From Beta vulgaris subsp. vulgaris (taxonomy: Eukaryota > Streptophyta > Magnoliopsida > Caryophyllales > Amaranthaceae): a DNA stretch of 64,000 nt. This document shows, in pieces, positions 10,664 through 21,282 of the stretch. Both the position numbers and the translations under genes were made by a program. The notes beneath the pieces are model-generated. The model did not search any database, had not been told where the DNA came from, and was given only the letters and a program-made list of their open reading frames with translations. Location: assembly GCF_026745355.1 (NCBI RefSeq), contig NC_079205.1, positions 53,196,025 to 53,260,024 of the forward strand. The letters run 5' to 3'. Position 1 is the stretch's first letter, and each line of letters begins with the position of its first letter.

Positions 10664-12050
10664 CTTCTCCCGTTTCGTAATACTCGCTACACTTTTTATT
10701 ATGAGAAGTTTCATATTACTTGCTACACTTTTTTTTGGGCAATAAACTCTCTCTATCTCTCTCCTCTCACATAGGTCCAGGGGCGGATTTACAGGAGTAC
10801 AATGGGTACAGCTGTACCCCCATTTCAAAAAAGAAGTTGAAGGAAATAAAAGCAAAAAGAAAAAAAAAAAGCTGCCCAAGATTGACTAATAACAACGCTC
10901 CTCATTACTCACTCACGCGTCCCTACTCAGCTACTCCCATTCTTTCTCTCTCCTTTGGTCAGTCTAAACTCTTAACGTTTCTTTTTTTTCTCTCTCATAT
11001 TTTTTCTTCTTTCTCTTTCTTTTTCGCCTCTGCCGACTGCCGCCTGCCGGAGTTCTTGATTTCTTGTCGCCACTTTGCAGCCGGAGCCCGGAGTTCTTCT
11101 TGATTTCTTGTCGCTACTTTGCAGTCGGAGCCCGGAGTTCTTCTTGATTTATGTCGTCACTTTGCAGTCGCCCGAAGTTCTTCTTGTCGCCACGACGCCA
11201 CCACCCACCGGCCATACTCGCCATCGCCAGTCGCCAGAACTCAGAAGCCAAAAGGCCAGAACGGCAGCACCACAACCAGTACCCACTTCCAGTAGCTACT
11301 AGGCCGCCACTTTCCTTTTTTTTATTTTTTTTTAATTTCTGCTAATTTATAAATTATAGAATTCTCATTTTGATGTGAATTGATATTTTAAATTGAAATA
11401 AGAAATTATGAAAAATGAAATTTAAATGTTGTGCAATTGTGAAATATGGAATTGGGATTACTTGAATTGAAATTAGAGATCACTTGAATTGAAATTGAGA
11501 TTACTTGAATTGAAATTAGATATTACTTGAATTGAAATTGAGATTACTTGAATTGAAATTAGAGATTAGAAATTGTTAAATTGAAATAAAGGTTGTGAAT
11601 TAAAATTAGTTGAATTTGGAATTAAATGTTGTGAAATGTAATTTGAAACAAGGAATTTTGGTATTAATATCTAATAATATGTTTCCTTATACTATATTTG
11701 GAAGATGAAAAACAAAAGTTTAGAATCTTTTTGGAAGGTCGTCGGATGCACTTGTAATTTTTATTTATTTGAAACTTATGTATTTTTGTCGTTTTAAATT
11801 AGTTGTTATTTGAATCATAAATTGATATTGTCATTGTATTTTGATTTGAATTTTTAGTCGTAAATCAACTCAAGTATTGCATTTTGTTTTATTTGATTTT
11901 TTCTCATCCGTACCCCCATCTCGTAATTCCTGGATACGCCACCATATATGCCCCTTTTCTTTTTACTCTCCACCACTTTCTTCTCAAAAAATTACCTAGG
12001 AGTCCGTGAATTGAGAAGCTAGTGTGACGAGTAATATAAAGCGGAGGAAG
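10664..12050. mobile_element. Stowaway-like MITE split by an hAT element
   Basis: The left end is cttctcccgtttcgtaatac. The right end, as reverse complement, is cttcctccgctttatattac. TA flanks it at 10662-10663 and 12051-12052. Removing the insertion at 10778-11944 leaves a MITE of about 220 bp. Confidence 0.72.
10778..11944. mobile_element. hAT-like element, old
   Basis: The left terminus is CAGGGGCGGATTTACAGG and the right, as reverse complement, is TGGTGGCGTATCCAGG. Both sides carry a subterminal gggggtac-type block. Flanks cataggtc/tatatgcc match at 5 of 8, consistent with a decayed 8-bp TSD. The interior has CT-rich, promoter-like DNA and short open frames (10720-11345) with no recognisable transposase. 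A diffuse 'aattgaaattgagattacttg' repeat lies at 11455-11570. Confidence 0.65.
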
Positions 12051-12558
12051 TACTTGATTAGGCGGCAAGCTGCGAGTGGCCTCATAATAATTAATTTATT
12101 TATTTATATATATATATATATAATATAAATATATATATATTATATATATATATATATATATATCTAAAACTTAAGACAAAAAAATGTCATGCTGCCATAT
12201 GTACTCTCCCCTCTCCACATAATTATATCAAATATTAAACAATAAAAATGTGTGTTTGAAGACTCGAACTCATGAACTCTCATTTGATATGCTAATGCAT
12301 TAAGCTACACTACAATAATAATGTGTCTTTGTGAGGAAAAAATAAATACAAGATAATATTTCTATTTTGAAGACTTCAAATGCATGTTGGTAAATAATAC
12401 GTGGCGTGTCGTCCGGGATAAACACTAGTTAGTTATTAAAACATGAGAAAGTGAGTGAGTCACAATACAAATTTGAAAGGTTGGAGAAAATTATTTTGGT
12501 TTAGCCCATTACTTTTTGTTTTCGTAAACATTAGACCAATCTGCCATGTTCCTTTTTA
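12051..12558. other. Low-complexity (TA)n and Helitron-like remnant
   Basis: A TA-rich microsatellite lies at about 12103-12163. Downstream is a tRNA-like pair on the minus strand (about 12245-12305) and a Helitron-style 3' terminus CTAG|T at 12425-12429. The 5' end is uncertain. No gene is seen. Confidence 0.4.
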
Positions 12559-13133
12559 AAGCCTATTCTTTTCGGTATAAAATAACTGAACTGAACTGAG
12601 TTGAAAATTGAACTGAAATAGTGCTAATTTAAATTGAATTGAATGTAATAACTATATAAATAATATTTAAACAATAATAATATGAATATTAAATAATAAT
12701 TATAATGATAAATAATAATAATAATAGTATTTTGGATATTTTTAAATGATAGTTATGAATAAATAATATTAATAATCATAAATTAATAATAATAGTAATA
12801 ATAATTAATGATAATAATGATAATTAATAATTATTATTTTATTTTATTTTTATTAATATATTAATACTTGATGATGATTATATAATAACAATAATATTTA
12901 AGAACTAAATTAATATTACTATTTTAATAATTAGATTTAATAATATAATAATATTTAGTAATAAAATAATGATTGGGTCGGACCACGTAAAATTACATCA
13001 TAAACCGTTTTGATGCGATTTGATTGGTTTATGGGCTAAAAAAACTTTTGTGTTTTCGACCTAAACCATGTTCCTTCTAATAATAATAGTATTAATAATG
13101 AGTATAGCTATAATAAACAAAATAATATATAGA

Positions 13134-13180
<47 letters not shown>

Positions 13181-13476
13181 GGGCCTGTTCTCTTCGGCAT
13201 AAAACAGCTGAACTGAACTGAATTGAATTGAATTGAACTGAATTAAACTGAACTGAACTGAAATGAATAGTGATATGTGAGAGTAAAAGTATTGTCAAGA
13301 GATGAACTAAACTGAACTGAACTGAACTAAACTGGTCTGAACTGAACTGAACTGAACTGAATTGAACTGAATTGAAACTAAGTTGGGGAGAACAGGCCCT
13401 TAATAATAGTGATATAAAAATAAATAACAATAATAATAATAATAATAATGATAATAAATAATAATAATTAATAAAA

Positions 13477-13535
<59 letters not shown>

Positions 13536-13652
13536 GAGTAATTAGTAAAATAAATTCGACCAACATAATAATAATAATAACAATATTTAACAAAATGGTT
13601 ATAAAAGAATGGAGCTGAACTGGACTAAAAATAAACTAGGAAGAACAGACCT
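12559..13652 (+). mobile_element. Large Tourist-like element, left member of an inverted pair
   Basis: The ends resemble gggcctgttctcttcggc in inverted orientation (left 'aagcctattcttttcggt', right 'aagaacagacct'). Flanks are tta/cta, close to a 3-bp Tourist TSD. The interior is (AAT)n-rich, with a unique core around 12970-13077. The same core and order are found inverted at 15646-16848. A younger MITE is nested at 13181-13399. Confidence 0.72.
13181..13399. mobile_element. Tourist-like MITE (219 bp)
   Basis: The termini are GGGCCTGTTCTCTTCGGC and, as reverse complement, AGGGCCTGTTCTCCCC-like. The perfect 3-bp TSD is tta (13178-13180 and 13400-13402). The interior is made of ctgaactgaa/attgaattgaa runs. 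The same terminal sequence caps the larger elements around it. Confidence 0.85.
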
Positions 13653-13655
13653 CTA

Positions 13656-14049
13656 GTCAAGATAATCTACGATTAACAAGCTAAGACAATATTAAAACCG
13701 AAATAGTAACGATATAGAGTTGTAGATTATTGTTATTAAAATTTCGATTCAGATTTCACGATCCTAAAATATTATTATCGGCCAACAAGACATGAATCCC
13801 TAAACTCTATAGAGTTCCAAATAAAAGAAGTCCACAAGGTTCAAAACTCTAGATCTTAAAATCCTAGTTTAATTCTTCTCAAAAAAAAAAAATCCTAGTT
13901 CAATTATAAATCCAATATCTTATAGTCCTAGTTCAATTACAAATCCAACTCCTATTAAACTTCGTATCAAAATCATTATAAATACACACATAGTTTAACA
14001 TTATTATTCATAATTAAATCATACGTTATTCCACTAAAAAATCGTGACA
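13656..14049 (+). promoter_or_regulatory. Promoter and 5'UTR of small-protein copy 2, TATAAATA at 13977-13984
   Basis: The region is conserved with copies 1, 3 and 4. The TATA box at 13977-13984 is followed by 'cacacatag' and an AT-rich leader to the ATG at 14050. The corresponding boxes of copies 3 and 4 lie 82 nt from their ATG, and this one 73 nt. Two or three degenerate 33-bp repeat units (containing atcctagttcaatta) lie at about 13855-13950. Confidence 0.6.
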
Positions 14050-14325
14050 ATGAGCTACTCAAGAAGAGCAAAATATTCTGATCAAGATGATTCAAATTTT
14101 GTATTTTATTTGGGCATGATAATGATTTGCTTAATGGCAATCAGTCTTTTTATTTTTAATGTAACGTTTACCGAAGTTCGTAATCAAGAACGTATTGATG
14201 AAGTTCGTTTATCTTCTTCATCTACGATCAATGATGGAAATTATCGATTTTCAGCACCATTATCGTCCGACATCTCTGGAGTTGCTGTTGATCATACTCA
14301 CGATGGATTGGGACTATTTTTATAA
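14050..14325 (+). CDS. Small single-pass membrane protein, copy 2 (shortened C terminus)
   Basis: The encoded protein has 91 aa and the function is unknown. The ATG is chosen because it is the first ATG and aligns with all four copies; an upstream in-frame GTG is not a plant start. Residues 1-16 are polar with an RR pair. Residues 17-40 form one hydrophobic segment (LGMIMICLMAISLFIF), and a charged EVRNQERIDEVR stretch follows. A deletion of about 5 nt at the codons that in other copies give EDIDWD shifts the frame, so the protein ends DGLGLFL and lacks the acidic/aromatic tail of copies 3 and 4. TATA and 5'UTR are intact, so it may be expressed as a truncated product. It may also be decaying. 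Confidence 0.55.
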   Translation: MSYSRRAKYSDQDDSNFVFYLGMIMICLMAISLFIFNVTFTEVRNQERIDEVRLSSSSTINDGNYRFSAPLSSDISGVAVDHTHDGLGLFL

Positions 14326-15012
14326 TAATTAGTACTATCCTCGTAAGGGACTCTCCAATATATTTCTTATCTAGTATTCCGAGCTTTTGTTAGTTTTTGC
14401 CTAATTAGTATTCTGATGAATTTTAATGTTTTAGAATCTTAATCTTGTTAGAGGCAAATTATCCTATAGTTTTACAGAAATTAGTGTTTTTCTTTTTATG
14501 AGTTTAGCTCAATAGGTTCTTGTATTTGTCAAATTAGTTATATATAAATAAAATTAATAAATATTTTTTGTTTATTGGCTACATTTAGTGGAGTGTCTTT
14601 GATTTTACTCTAGATCTTGCATATTATTGAAAAATAATAATCAAGATTATTTCTTTAATTTGTTTCTGTTTTTATATTAGAAAGAAAGTTTATCACTGAT
14701 TATTTGTCAAACAAAAAAGAACTCACATGCAGGAGGAAGACTAATTGCTGAATTTGCCCGACATTTTTTCACGTGAGTCTGGATCTTCTAGAGTTTTAGT
14801 AAAACTCTATGAGGTAGAGTTGTATCTTAGCCATATATTTCAAAATCAAGGGCTCGTATTGGTGGAAGGGGAAAGATTTAGGGGTGGATTTTGATGAGAT
14901 AAAATAGGGAGGATTTTGGCAAAAGAATATAAGAGCCATTGAACTTTTATTCAATGGTTGATATTGCTCAAACTCTATTTTGTAGAGTTATATTCTAGAG
15001 GATCCAAACACG
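14326..15012. other. 3' flank of copy 2
   Basis: About 14400-14710 matches the 3' flanks of copies 1, 3 and 4 (taatcttgttagaggcaaattatcctatag; gattttactctagatcttgc). From about 14720 to 15010 I see nothing beyond a possible decayed MITE (inverted 'aaactcta(t)...tagagtt' motifs near 14800 and 14975). Confidence 0.45.
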
Positions 15013-15421
15013 GAGGTTTTAGTTCATGTAATTTATGTACAATAAAAAAATAGAAATTGCACAGTATAGGGTTTGATCCCGAGACCAACCTCAAGTACAT
15101 ATACTAAAGTCTTAACCACTAAATTAAGTTGTTTTTAGTGTTATAATCATAAAATATTATATTAATAAATGAAATTTTTTCTTACTCGGGGCATAGCCCG
15201 AGCCTAATAACTATTCCCTCAAGTCTTTATTAGTTTACCCTCTCTTTTGCACAGAGTTTTAGGAGAAATAATGTTGTGGGTCATAGAAAGAAAGAGAAAC
15301 TATAAGTGTGATGAAAAGTTAGTGGTCCTATTCCGAAAATATAAACAAAAAAAGGGGTAAACTAGTAAGGGACATCCTAAAAAAAGGATACGAATAAATT
15401 AATAAAGACTCGAGGGAGTAG
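15013..15421 (+). mobile_element. Truncated Helitron interrupted at its terminal CTAG
   Basis: It is related to the Helitron at 52054-52307 (shared 'aggttttagttcatgtaatt' and, on the other strand, a tRNA-like box pair at about 15065-15125). The 3' end has the hairpin ctcggggcatagcccgag, then ctaataaCTA. The Stowaway at 15214-15418 splits the final CTAG. The 5' end is missing. Confidence 0.65.
15214..15418. mobile_element. Stowaway MITE (205 bp)
   Basis: The inverted ends are ttccctcaagtctttattag and, as reverse complement, ctccctcgagtctttattaa. The TA duplication is at 15212-15213 and 15419-15420. It lies inside the CTAG terminus of a Helitron. Confidence 0.82.
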
Positions 15422-15645
15422 TTCATTACTTAATTATTGCCCCCTTCTCTCTCAAGTCTCATGGACTACAAAAATCAATTACTCCTCAACCATTAGAATG
15501 TATTGATTTATGCAAACTTATAGAAGTTTATTGCGATTTGTTTAGATGACTTATTGTAACTTATTGTAACTTATTATAACTTGTTTTTAGTATGTAAACC
15601 AAGATAAGTTGAATTGAACACTACCTTGATAAATTTACCCAGTAA
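15422..15645. other. Short AT-rich intergenic stretch
   Basis: No feature is seen, apart from three tandem 'cttattgtaa'-type units near 15550-15580. Confidence 0.4.
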
Positions 15646-16036
15646 GGGCCTGTTTTCCCATCTTATTTTCAGTTCAATTCAGTTCAGTTCAGCTCCAATC
15701 AGTTCAGCTACATTCTTTTGTAACCATTTTGTAGAGGTGATCATGGGCCGGGTCGGGCCGGGCCGCGGCCAAAAAAAATTGCCCATTGGCCGGGCCGGGC
15801 CTAAATTCGGGCCGAATTTTTGTGTCCAAAGCCCGCTATTTCGGGCCGGGCTTAGCGGGCTTTTGCGGGCCAAAACGGGCCGGGCCAAAAAATAGACTAA
15901 AACATCGTTTTTAGCTTGCCCAAAGCCCGCCCAAAAACAAAAACAAAAAAAAGACCGGGCCGGGCCAAAATGATCACCTCTACCATTTTGTTGAATATTA
16001 TTATTATGCTGGTATAATTTATTTTACTAATTACTC

Positions 16037-16068
<32 letters not shown>

Positions 16069-16848
16069 TTTATATCATTACTATTAATTATTATTATTAT
16101 TATTATTATTTTTATATCATTACTATTAATTATTATTATTATTATTTTTATATCATTACTATTAAGTATTATTATTATTATTATTACTATTGTTATTGTT
16201 GTTGTTGTTTTTGTTTCTGTATATTATTTTGTTTATTATAGCTTTACTCATTCTTATTACTACTATTATTAGGAGGAACATGGTTTACGTCAACGCACAA
16301 AAACCCACGTTTTTTAGCCCATTAACCGATCAAATCGCGTCAAAATGATTTATGATTTATGATGTAATTTTCGCGATCCAACCCAATCATTATTTTTATT
16401 ACTAAATATTATTATATTATTAAATCTAATTATTAAAATAGTAATATTAATTTACTTCTTAGATATTATTGTTATTATATATCATCATCAAGTATTAATA
16501 TATAATACAAATAATATGATAAATATTATTAATTATCATTATTATCATTAATTATTATTATTAATAATAATTTATTATTATTAATATTATTTATTTATAA
16601 CTATAATTTAAAAATATCCAAAATACTATTATTATTATTATTCATTATTATTAATTATCATTATATTATTATTTAATATTCATATTATTATTGTTTAAAT
16701 ATTATTTATATATTTATTACATTCAATTCAATTCAATTCAATTCAATTCAATTCAATTCAGTTCAGTTCCGTTCAGTTCAGTTCAGATCAGCTCCAATAA
16801 GTTCAGTTCAGTTCAGTTCATCTGTTTTATGCCGAAGAGAACAGGCCC
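15646..16848 (-). mobile_element. Large Tourist-like element, right member of the inverted pair
   Basis: Ends gggcctgtttt (left) and agagaacaggccc (right) with TSD taa (15643-15645 and 16849-16851). The content is the reverse complement of 12559-13652: gaactgaa runs, a long (ATT)n tract (16026-16200), then the core around 16275-16390. It carries a nested MULE-type MITE at 15733-15981. Confidence 0.8.
15733..15981. mobile_element. MULE-type MITE filled with GGGCCGGGCC repeats
   Basis: The inverted ends are agaggtgatcatgggccggg and agaggtgatcattttggccc. The perfect 10-bp TSD is accattttgt (15723-15732 and 15982-15991). The interior is almost entirely reiterated gggccgggcc-like motif, GC-rich in an AT-rich setting. 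Confidence 0.85.
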
Positions 16849-16851
16849 TAA

Positions 16852-17560
16852 ATGAGTTATATTAGTTTTTTGGCGGCTTAGACTATGTCTCAAGTAATTA
16901 TAATTTCCATTCACTAATATTTTACTTTAAAATTGTAACAACAAAGATTACATCGGATAGTGGTTGAGACTTTTATATAAGATTGAAGCCATGAGATCAA
17001 ATCTTAACTTTAACGGATAGCGCCACGTGACATAGTTCTTTGTTGAAAAATCGCTGTTAATATATTAGTATATTTACAAGGATTACAAATTTACAATGCT
17101 AATTAACTAACAAAATATGATCCCTTTACACCTAAAATATGGTCAATTTTCTCTTTTCATAAATAAGTTCACATTTCTTTTGAAATTTAAAACTTATATT
17201 ACAAAATTAAAATAAGTTTAACATATGATAATCTTAGCATGCTTATAAAGAGCGAAAGAGAGTTTGAATTTGAGTCCAAAATACACATAAAATGTAATAA
17301 AATAACTTAACAAGAAACTTTATTTTATTTCTTCTTTTTTTCTCGCAACCTTATTTCTAATTTTGGATCTAGGGACAACCAACATCCTTTTGACGATGGT
17401 ACGTCTATCTTATTTTTCTAAAATGAGAAATCAAGTTCTAGTCTACTATCAATACTTGAGCGTACAAGCCCGAGCAGTGCAACTATCAATACTTAATGCA
17501 TGCATGTACACAGCTGTGAATAACTTCAGGTGTACCATCCTTTAAAGTCTAAATACGTCC
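16852..17560. other. Intergenic, downstream of the SANT gene
   Basis: At 16955-17030 there is a tRNA-like pair (agtggttgagact ... gagatcaaatctta) followed by gcgccacgtgac, resembling the module inside the Helitron at 52054-52307. Otherwise this is AT-rich DNA with no gene I can support. Confidence 0.4.
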
Positions 17561-18244
17561 ACATGTCTGATATTACAGTGTTCACAATGAACAAAAAACC
17601 AACATCAATCACAGGTCATTAGCCAAGCAACATTGCTACATGATACACCATATGAAACTGGACTATGCACAGCTCGATTGATTCAGCCATAGTGTTCAAA
17701 AAACTTTGATCAATTGTATCTAAATAAAGTCTACCAACAATATATCCAAAGAAAGAAATATGAAAACTTGTAACAAAAATAATACACTTTTTTGAATGTA
17801 GGAAACTGAAATTTTACTGAATCAAAGGAAATGTCAATCAGCAGGTATCAAAGAGCTCTTTCTGGTCTTTTACCTGTATTTAGACATACTTCTATAAACA
17901 ATGTCAGCCAGTGAATGACATTTTGACAAGCCAAGAGCAATTTCTAAAATAATCCTCCCACCTCACCTCAATAAACTGTCAAATTTCTAGCTTAACTTTC
18001 GCGCTCCGCAAACTCATGTTCGACAGCTCTAATTTCAGCCTAAAAATTTTCTTGTTTTTGTGTGCTGTATATACAGTATCAGCAACGTTCATGATTCACG
18101 ACCAAGCAGCTGTGAATCATGGAATGCCTGGCCATGACTTCATACGAGCCTAAAGATCGCACTCCTAAATTGTTTAATGATTTCTATAGCAGAGAGGTGT
18201 GCTTTTGGTTAATATCACTTAAGATATCACATAATAGTGTTTGA
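17561..18244 (-). other. Probable 3'UTR and terminator region of the SANT gene
   Basis: This follows the TAG stop at 18245 on the minus strand. It is less AT-rich than its surroundings and has no long frame. The poly(A) site cannot be fixed by eye; the position is inferred from the gene model. Confidence 0.35.
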
Positions 18245-21200
18245 CTATGTAAACATCTCCTGTGATGTCGCTGCTGGAGAAAAGGAAGTTTCTGAACGCC
18301 CTAGCAATTCACGAGTTATAGTTGCCTTCTCAGTAGGGATAGCATTGATCAGAGTATCCATCTTTCCATTACAGTTCTCATCAACGGCTTCCCTCACCTC
18401 AAAATCCATACCAGAGGGGAACATGTTGCTTTTGCTGCGTGGTTGACGAGTACGTTTAGGCTTTTGATCTTGTGCTGTAGACGAAGAGCGCTTTCGACTC
18501 TGCCTAACTGGGTTTAAGAACCCAATTTCAAGAGCTTCAAGTGCTTTGGTTGTAAGAGGTCGACTCCTAGTGCTTTGTCTTCTCGGCTGTTGATCTGATG
18601 GATCTTCGCTCTTTTTAGTGGATCCCACAGAGACAGAACACACCAAGGGCTCCTTTGTATCAGAGGGGCCAATGGTGGCAGCATCTGTATGCTCTGGCTT
18701 CTCACCGTCTGGCTGTTGAGGGGAACTACTTTCTCCTTCTTCCAGCTTTACGTTGTCATCACTCTCAGGAACCTGAGGCAAGTTCAAGTCGATAACATTC
18801 TGTTCTCGAGGCAACTTTTCATTTTCCTGGGGACATATAGAACCATCATGGGTCAAACATTTTCCTTGGAGAATCCTCACATTGGCAATTCCTGCAACTA
18901 AAGATTCGGCAGATGATACTTTCACATTTCCAGGCTTACTCTCACTAGACGGAACAGCATTGTTTGTCATCATAGCCCTAGAAGCAGCACCTCTTTTATT
19001 AGCTCTAGCTGGTAAGCTCAAAACACAAGTCACCTCCGCCTCAACGCAAGAAACTACCCTCCGTCTTTTTGTGACTGAACCTGCGCAGCTTGAGGGGCCA
19101 GGTTTTATACGACGGCTGAATTGGTGTTTTATGGTTCTTGATTTGTGGTCTGTCAGTATATTAGCATCAGCGGACTTTTTTAGAGGTTCCAAGTTACTAC
19201 TGCCTGGCATTCTTTCGCTTGGACCAGTTATACTCGTTAATCCTTTTGAATGAGTAAAAGAAGTTTGGCTTTGAAGACCACTTCTCATAGTATCAGTACT
19301 AACCTCCAATTTTATATCAGTTGTTCTAAAAGAACATCTTTTAGCTTCAAGAGGTAAACTCCTCAGTTCTCTCACCTTCGTTGGGTTATCTTCATTAGCC
19401 AGACTGGTATCAACTACAGTGAACTTGAAAAGATTTGAAATTACTGAGGAAACACGAGGCTTCAGGTAACAATGGCGTTCATGATCAGAAGAATCTTGAT
19501 CATTGTCTGATTTCAATTCTATGGCCCAGCCATTTTCTACTTTGGAGCTGCTAGGTCCAGTTTCATCAGCCTCCAGCTCGAGAAGCTCTGGTTCACCGGC
19601 AACCTTAGCTAAGACATCACTGACAGAATCAAAGTAGTGTTCTCCCTTCGAGAGCTTCCTACGGGAAAATTTCTTAATCCCGGGCATAAGAAAAACTAAA
19701 CAATTCTTTGAGCCTGCATAGCCATCGCCTCTTGGCTGCTCAGAATGCCAACCTCTTGCTAGCAAACGAGGCCAAACAGCTTCCCAGAAGAGATCATTTG
19801 ATCGAGCTTTGCTAAGACGAAAATCTCCTGTTAGATACTTTACTATCTCAGCACAGGTAAGAGAAGAACAGGCCTTGCCGGAAGGAATTTCAGACCGGTG
19901 AGTGAACATTTGGCTGTTCTTTGAGCTATCCAAGATGAATGTCGTGAGATCCTCCTTTCCCTTGCCAATTCCTACAGCTTCTACTAAAGCATGTATGCCA
20001 ACCAACGTTTTGAGTGAGGAAACATATTCATCTAATGTTGTCCTTCCCTCAGCAAATGCCTTAGAAGCCTGACAAAAGTTCAAATGGATCCTTGTTAAGA
20101 TCAAGAAGAGCAGGAGACAATAGATAAATGGAGAACAAACATGTAACTAAGCAATGTCTCCAAGTCCATCTCTCCATTTATTTTGAAAATCAGAAACAGT
20201 GTATCTTCTATTTGTAATTTTGCTAAAGAAATGCTAAAAGTGAGAGATTAGATCAAGATACTATATGGTGCTTAGATGCATATGTTCAATGAGGAGAATA
20301 TGATGCAGTGGTGGTCTCACAAGTAAAAGTATTTCAATAATTCAATTTCTTCTATTATCAGGCTAATCACATAATCTTGGGACTTCTGATGTCTTTGTAT
20401 CTTTCTCGTTTTGTTTTGGATATACTGGCCTTCACACTTTGGAGGTAAATAATACAAGGACGAAGACCCCATGCAATTATACTCCTTTAAATTTATTTTC
20501 AAGTATGAGTGGCAAATAACAGCAAATACCTCCAATAATTTAGTTTTGGATTCTTCAGAGAGATGAGGGGATAAACGAGCAAAAAGTTCATGCTGCCTAT
20601 ATCCTGTGAAAAATCTATGTCCAAGTACACACTTCCTGTTTCTCATCTTCCGGCATTCAGACCATCTACGATATCCACTGGACCCATAAAACTTCCCATA
20701 ATAATATGCCAAAATTTGTCCCAGCCGTTTGCTCTCCATGAACCTCATCACTAGAAGAAGATTCTTCCCAAATATATACAACCCAAGTAGGAAGCAATCA
20801 GCTTCAAAATCACTCCATGAACCCCTTGATTGACCGGGAACGAGGCAGTATGTTCGGTTAGGGGCATCAGCTTTGACATTGGACTCTTCCTTTACTAAAG
20901 CCATCTGGCTCATTGCCGCAACTTTTTCAGATTCGACAACCCCATTTGTGCAAACTGCATGGGAGTTGGTGCAAAGTTCCATCCCATCTTTGGTTAGATT
21001 TGCCTTGTTATAGACCCACATCACTGGTAAGGGAAGTCCCATCAAAAAAGAATGGGAAGAGTCCATTAAGCCTTCTGTGTCTGCTGGATTCATCATTAAC
21101 TGAAGATGTTCAGACTTGTTTAGTATAGATGGGATTTCCACCTGGTACTCATCACCAACTCGTGGATGCACCAGCGGTTCTCCAAATATGTCATTTGAAT

Positions 21201-21282
21201 CAAGAGAATCCGGCGAGAGAGAGGATTCAGATAATGTTTCTGGTGAGCTTTTGTCTGCTTGATCCAGGTGACCTGAATCCAT
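18245..21282 (-). CDS. ELM2/SANT-domain nuclear protein (putative chromatin regulator)
   Basis: Two coding exons on the minus strand: 21282-20530 and 20068-18245. The intron between them (20529-20069) has a GAG|GTATTTG donor and a TTTTGTCAG|GCT acceptor, in phase 0. The product is 858 aa. Residues 40-55 carry the ELM2-like start PRVGDEYQVEIPSIL. Residues 155-210 form a SANT/Myb-like domain (SWSDFEADCFLLGLYIFGKN ... YYYGKFYGSSGYRRW). Residues about 252-420 are a conserved plant region (ASKAFAEGRTTLDEYVSSLK; FWEAVWPRLLARGWHSEQP). The rest is disordered and Ser/Lys-rich, with basic clusters KRRRVVSC and KPKRTRQPRSKSN, probably nuclear signals. The arrangement matches the plant family around Arabidopsis At2g47820/At1g09050, annotated as SANT or RE-repeat-like proteins. 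A role in histone deacetylase-type complexes is inferred from the domains. The start MDSGHLDQ directly follows a good splice acceptor (GGTTGCAG|ATG). Confidence 0.85.

Noticed and set aside
13092..13430. Open frame with repeated SSVQFSSVQF text
   Set aside because: Translation of the gaactgaactgaa runs in a Tourist-like MITE.
14044..14049. GTG start upstream of the small-protein ATG (also in copies 3 and 4)
   Set aside because: Plant nuclear genes start at ATG; the next codon pair leads to a conserved ATG in all copies.
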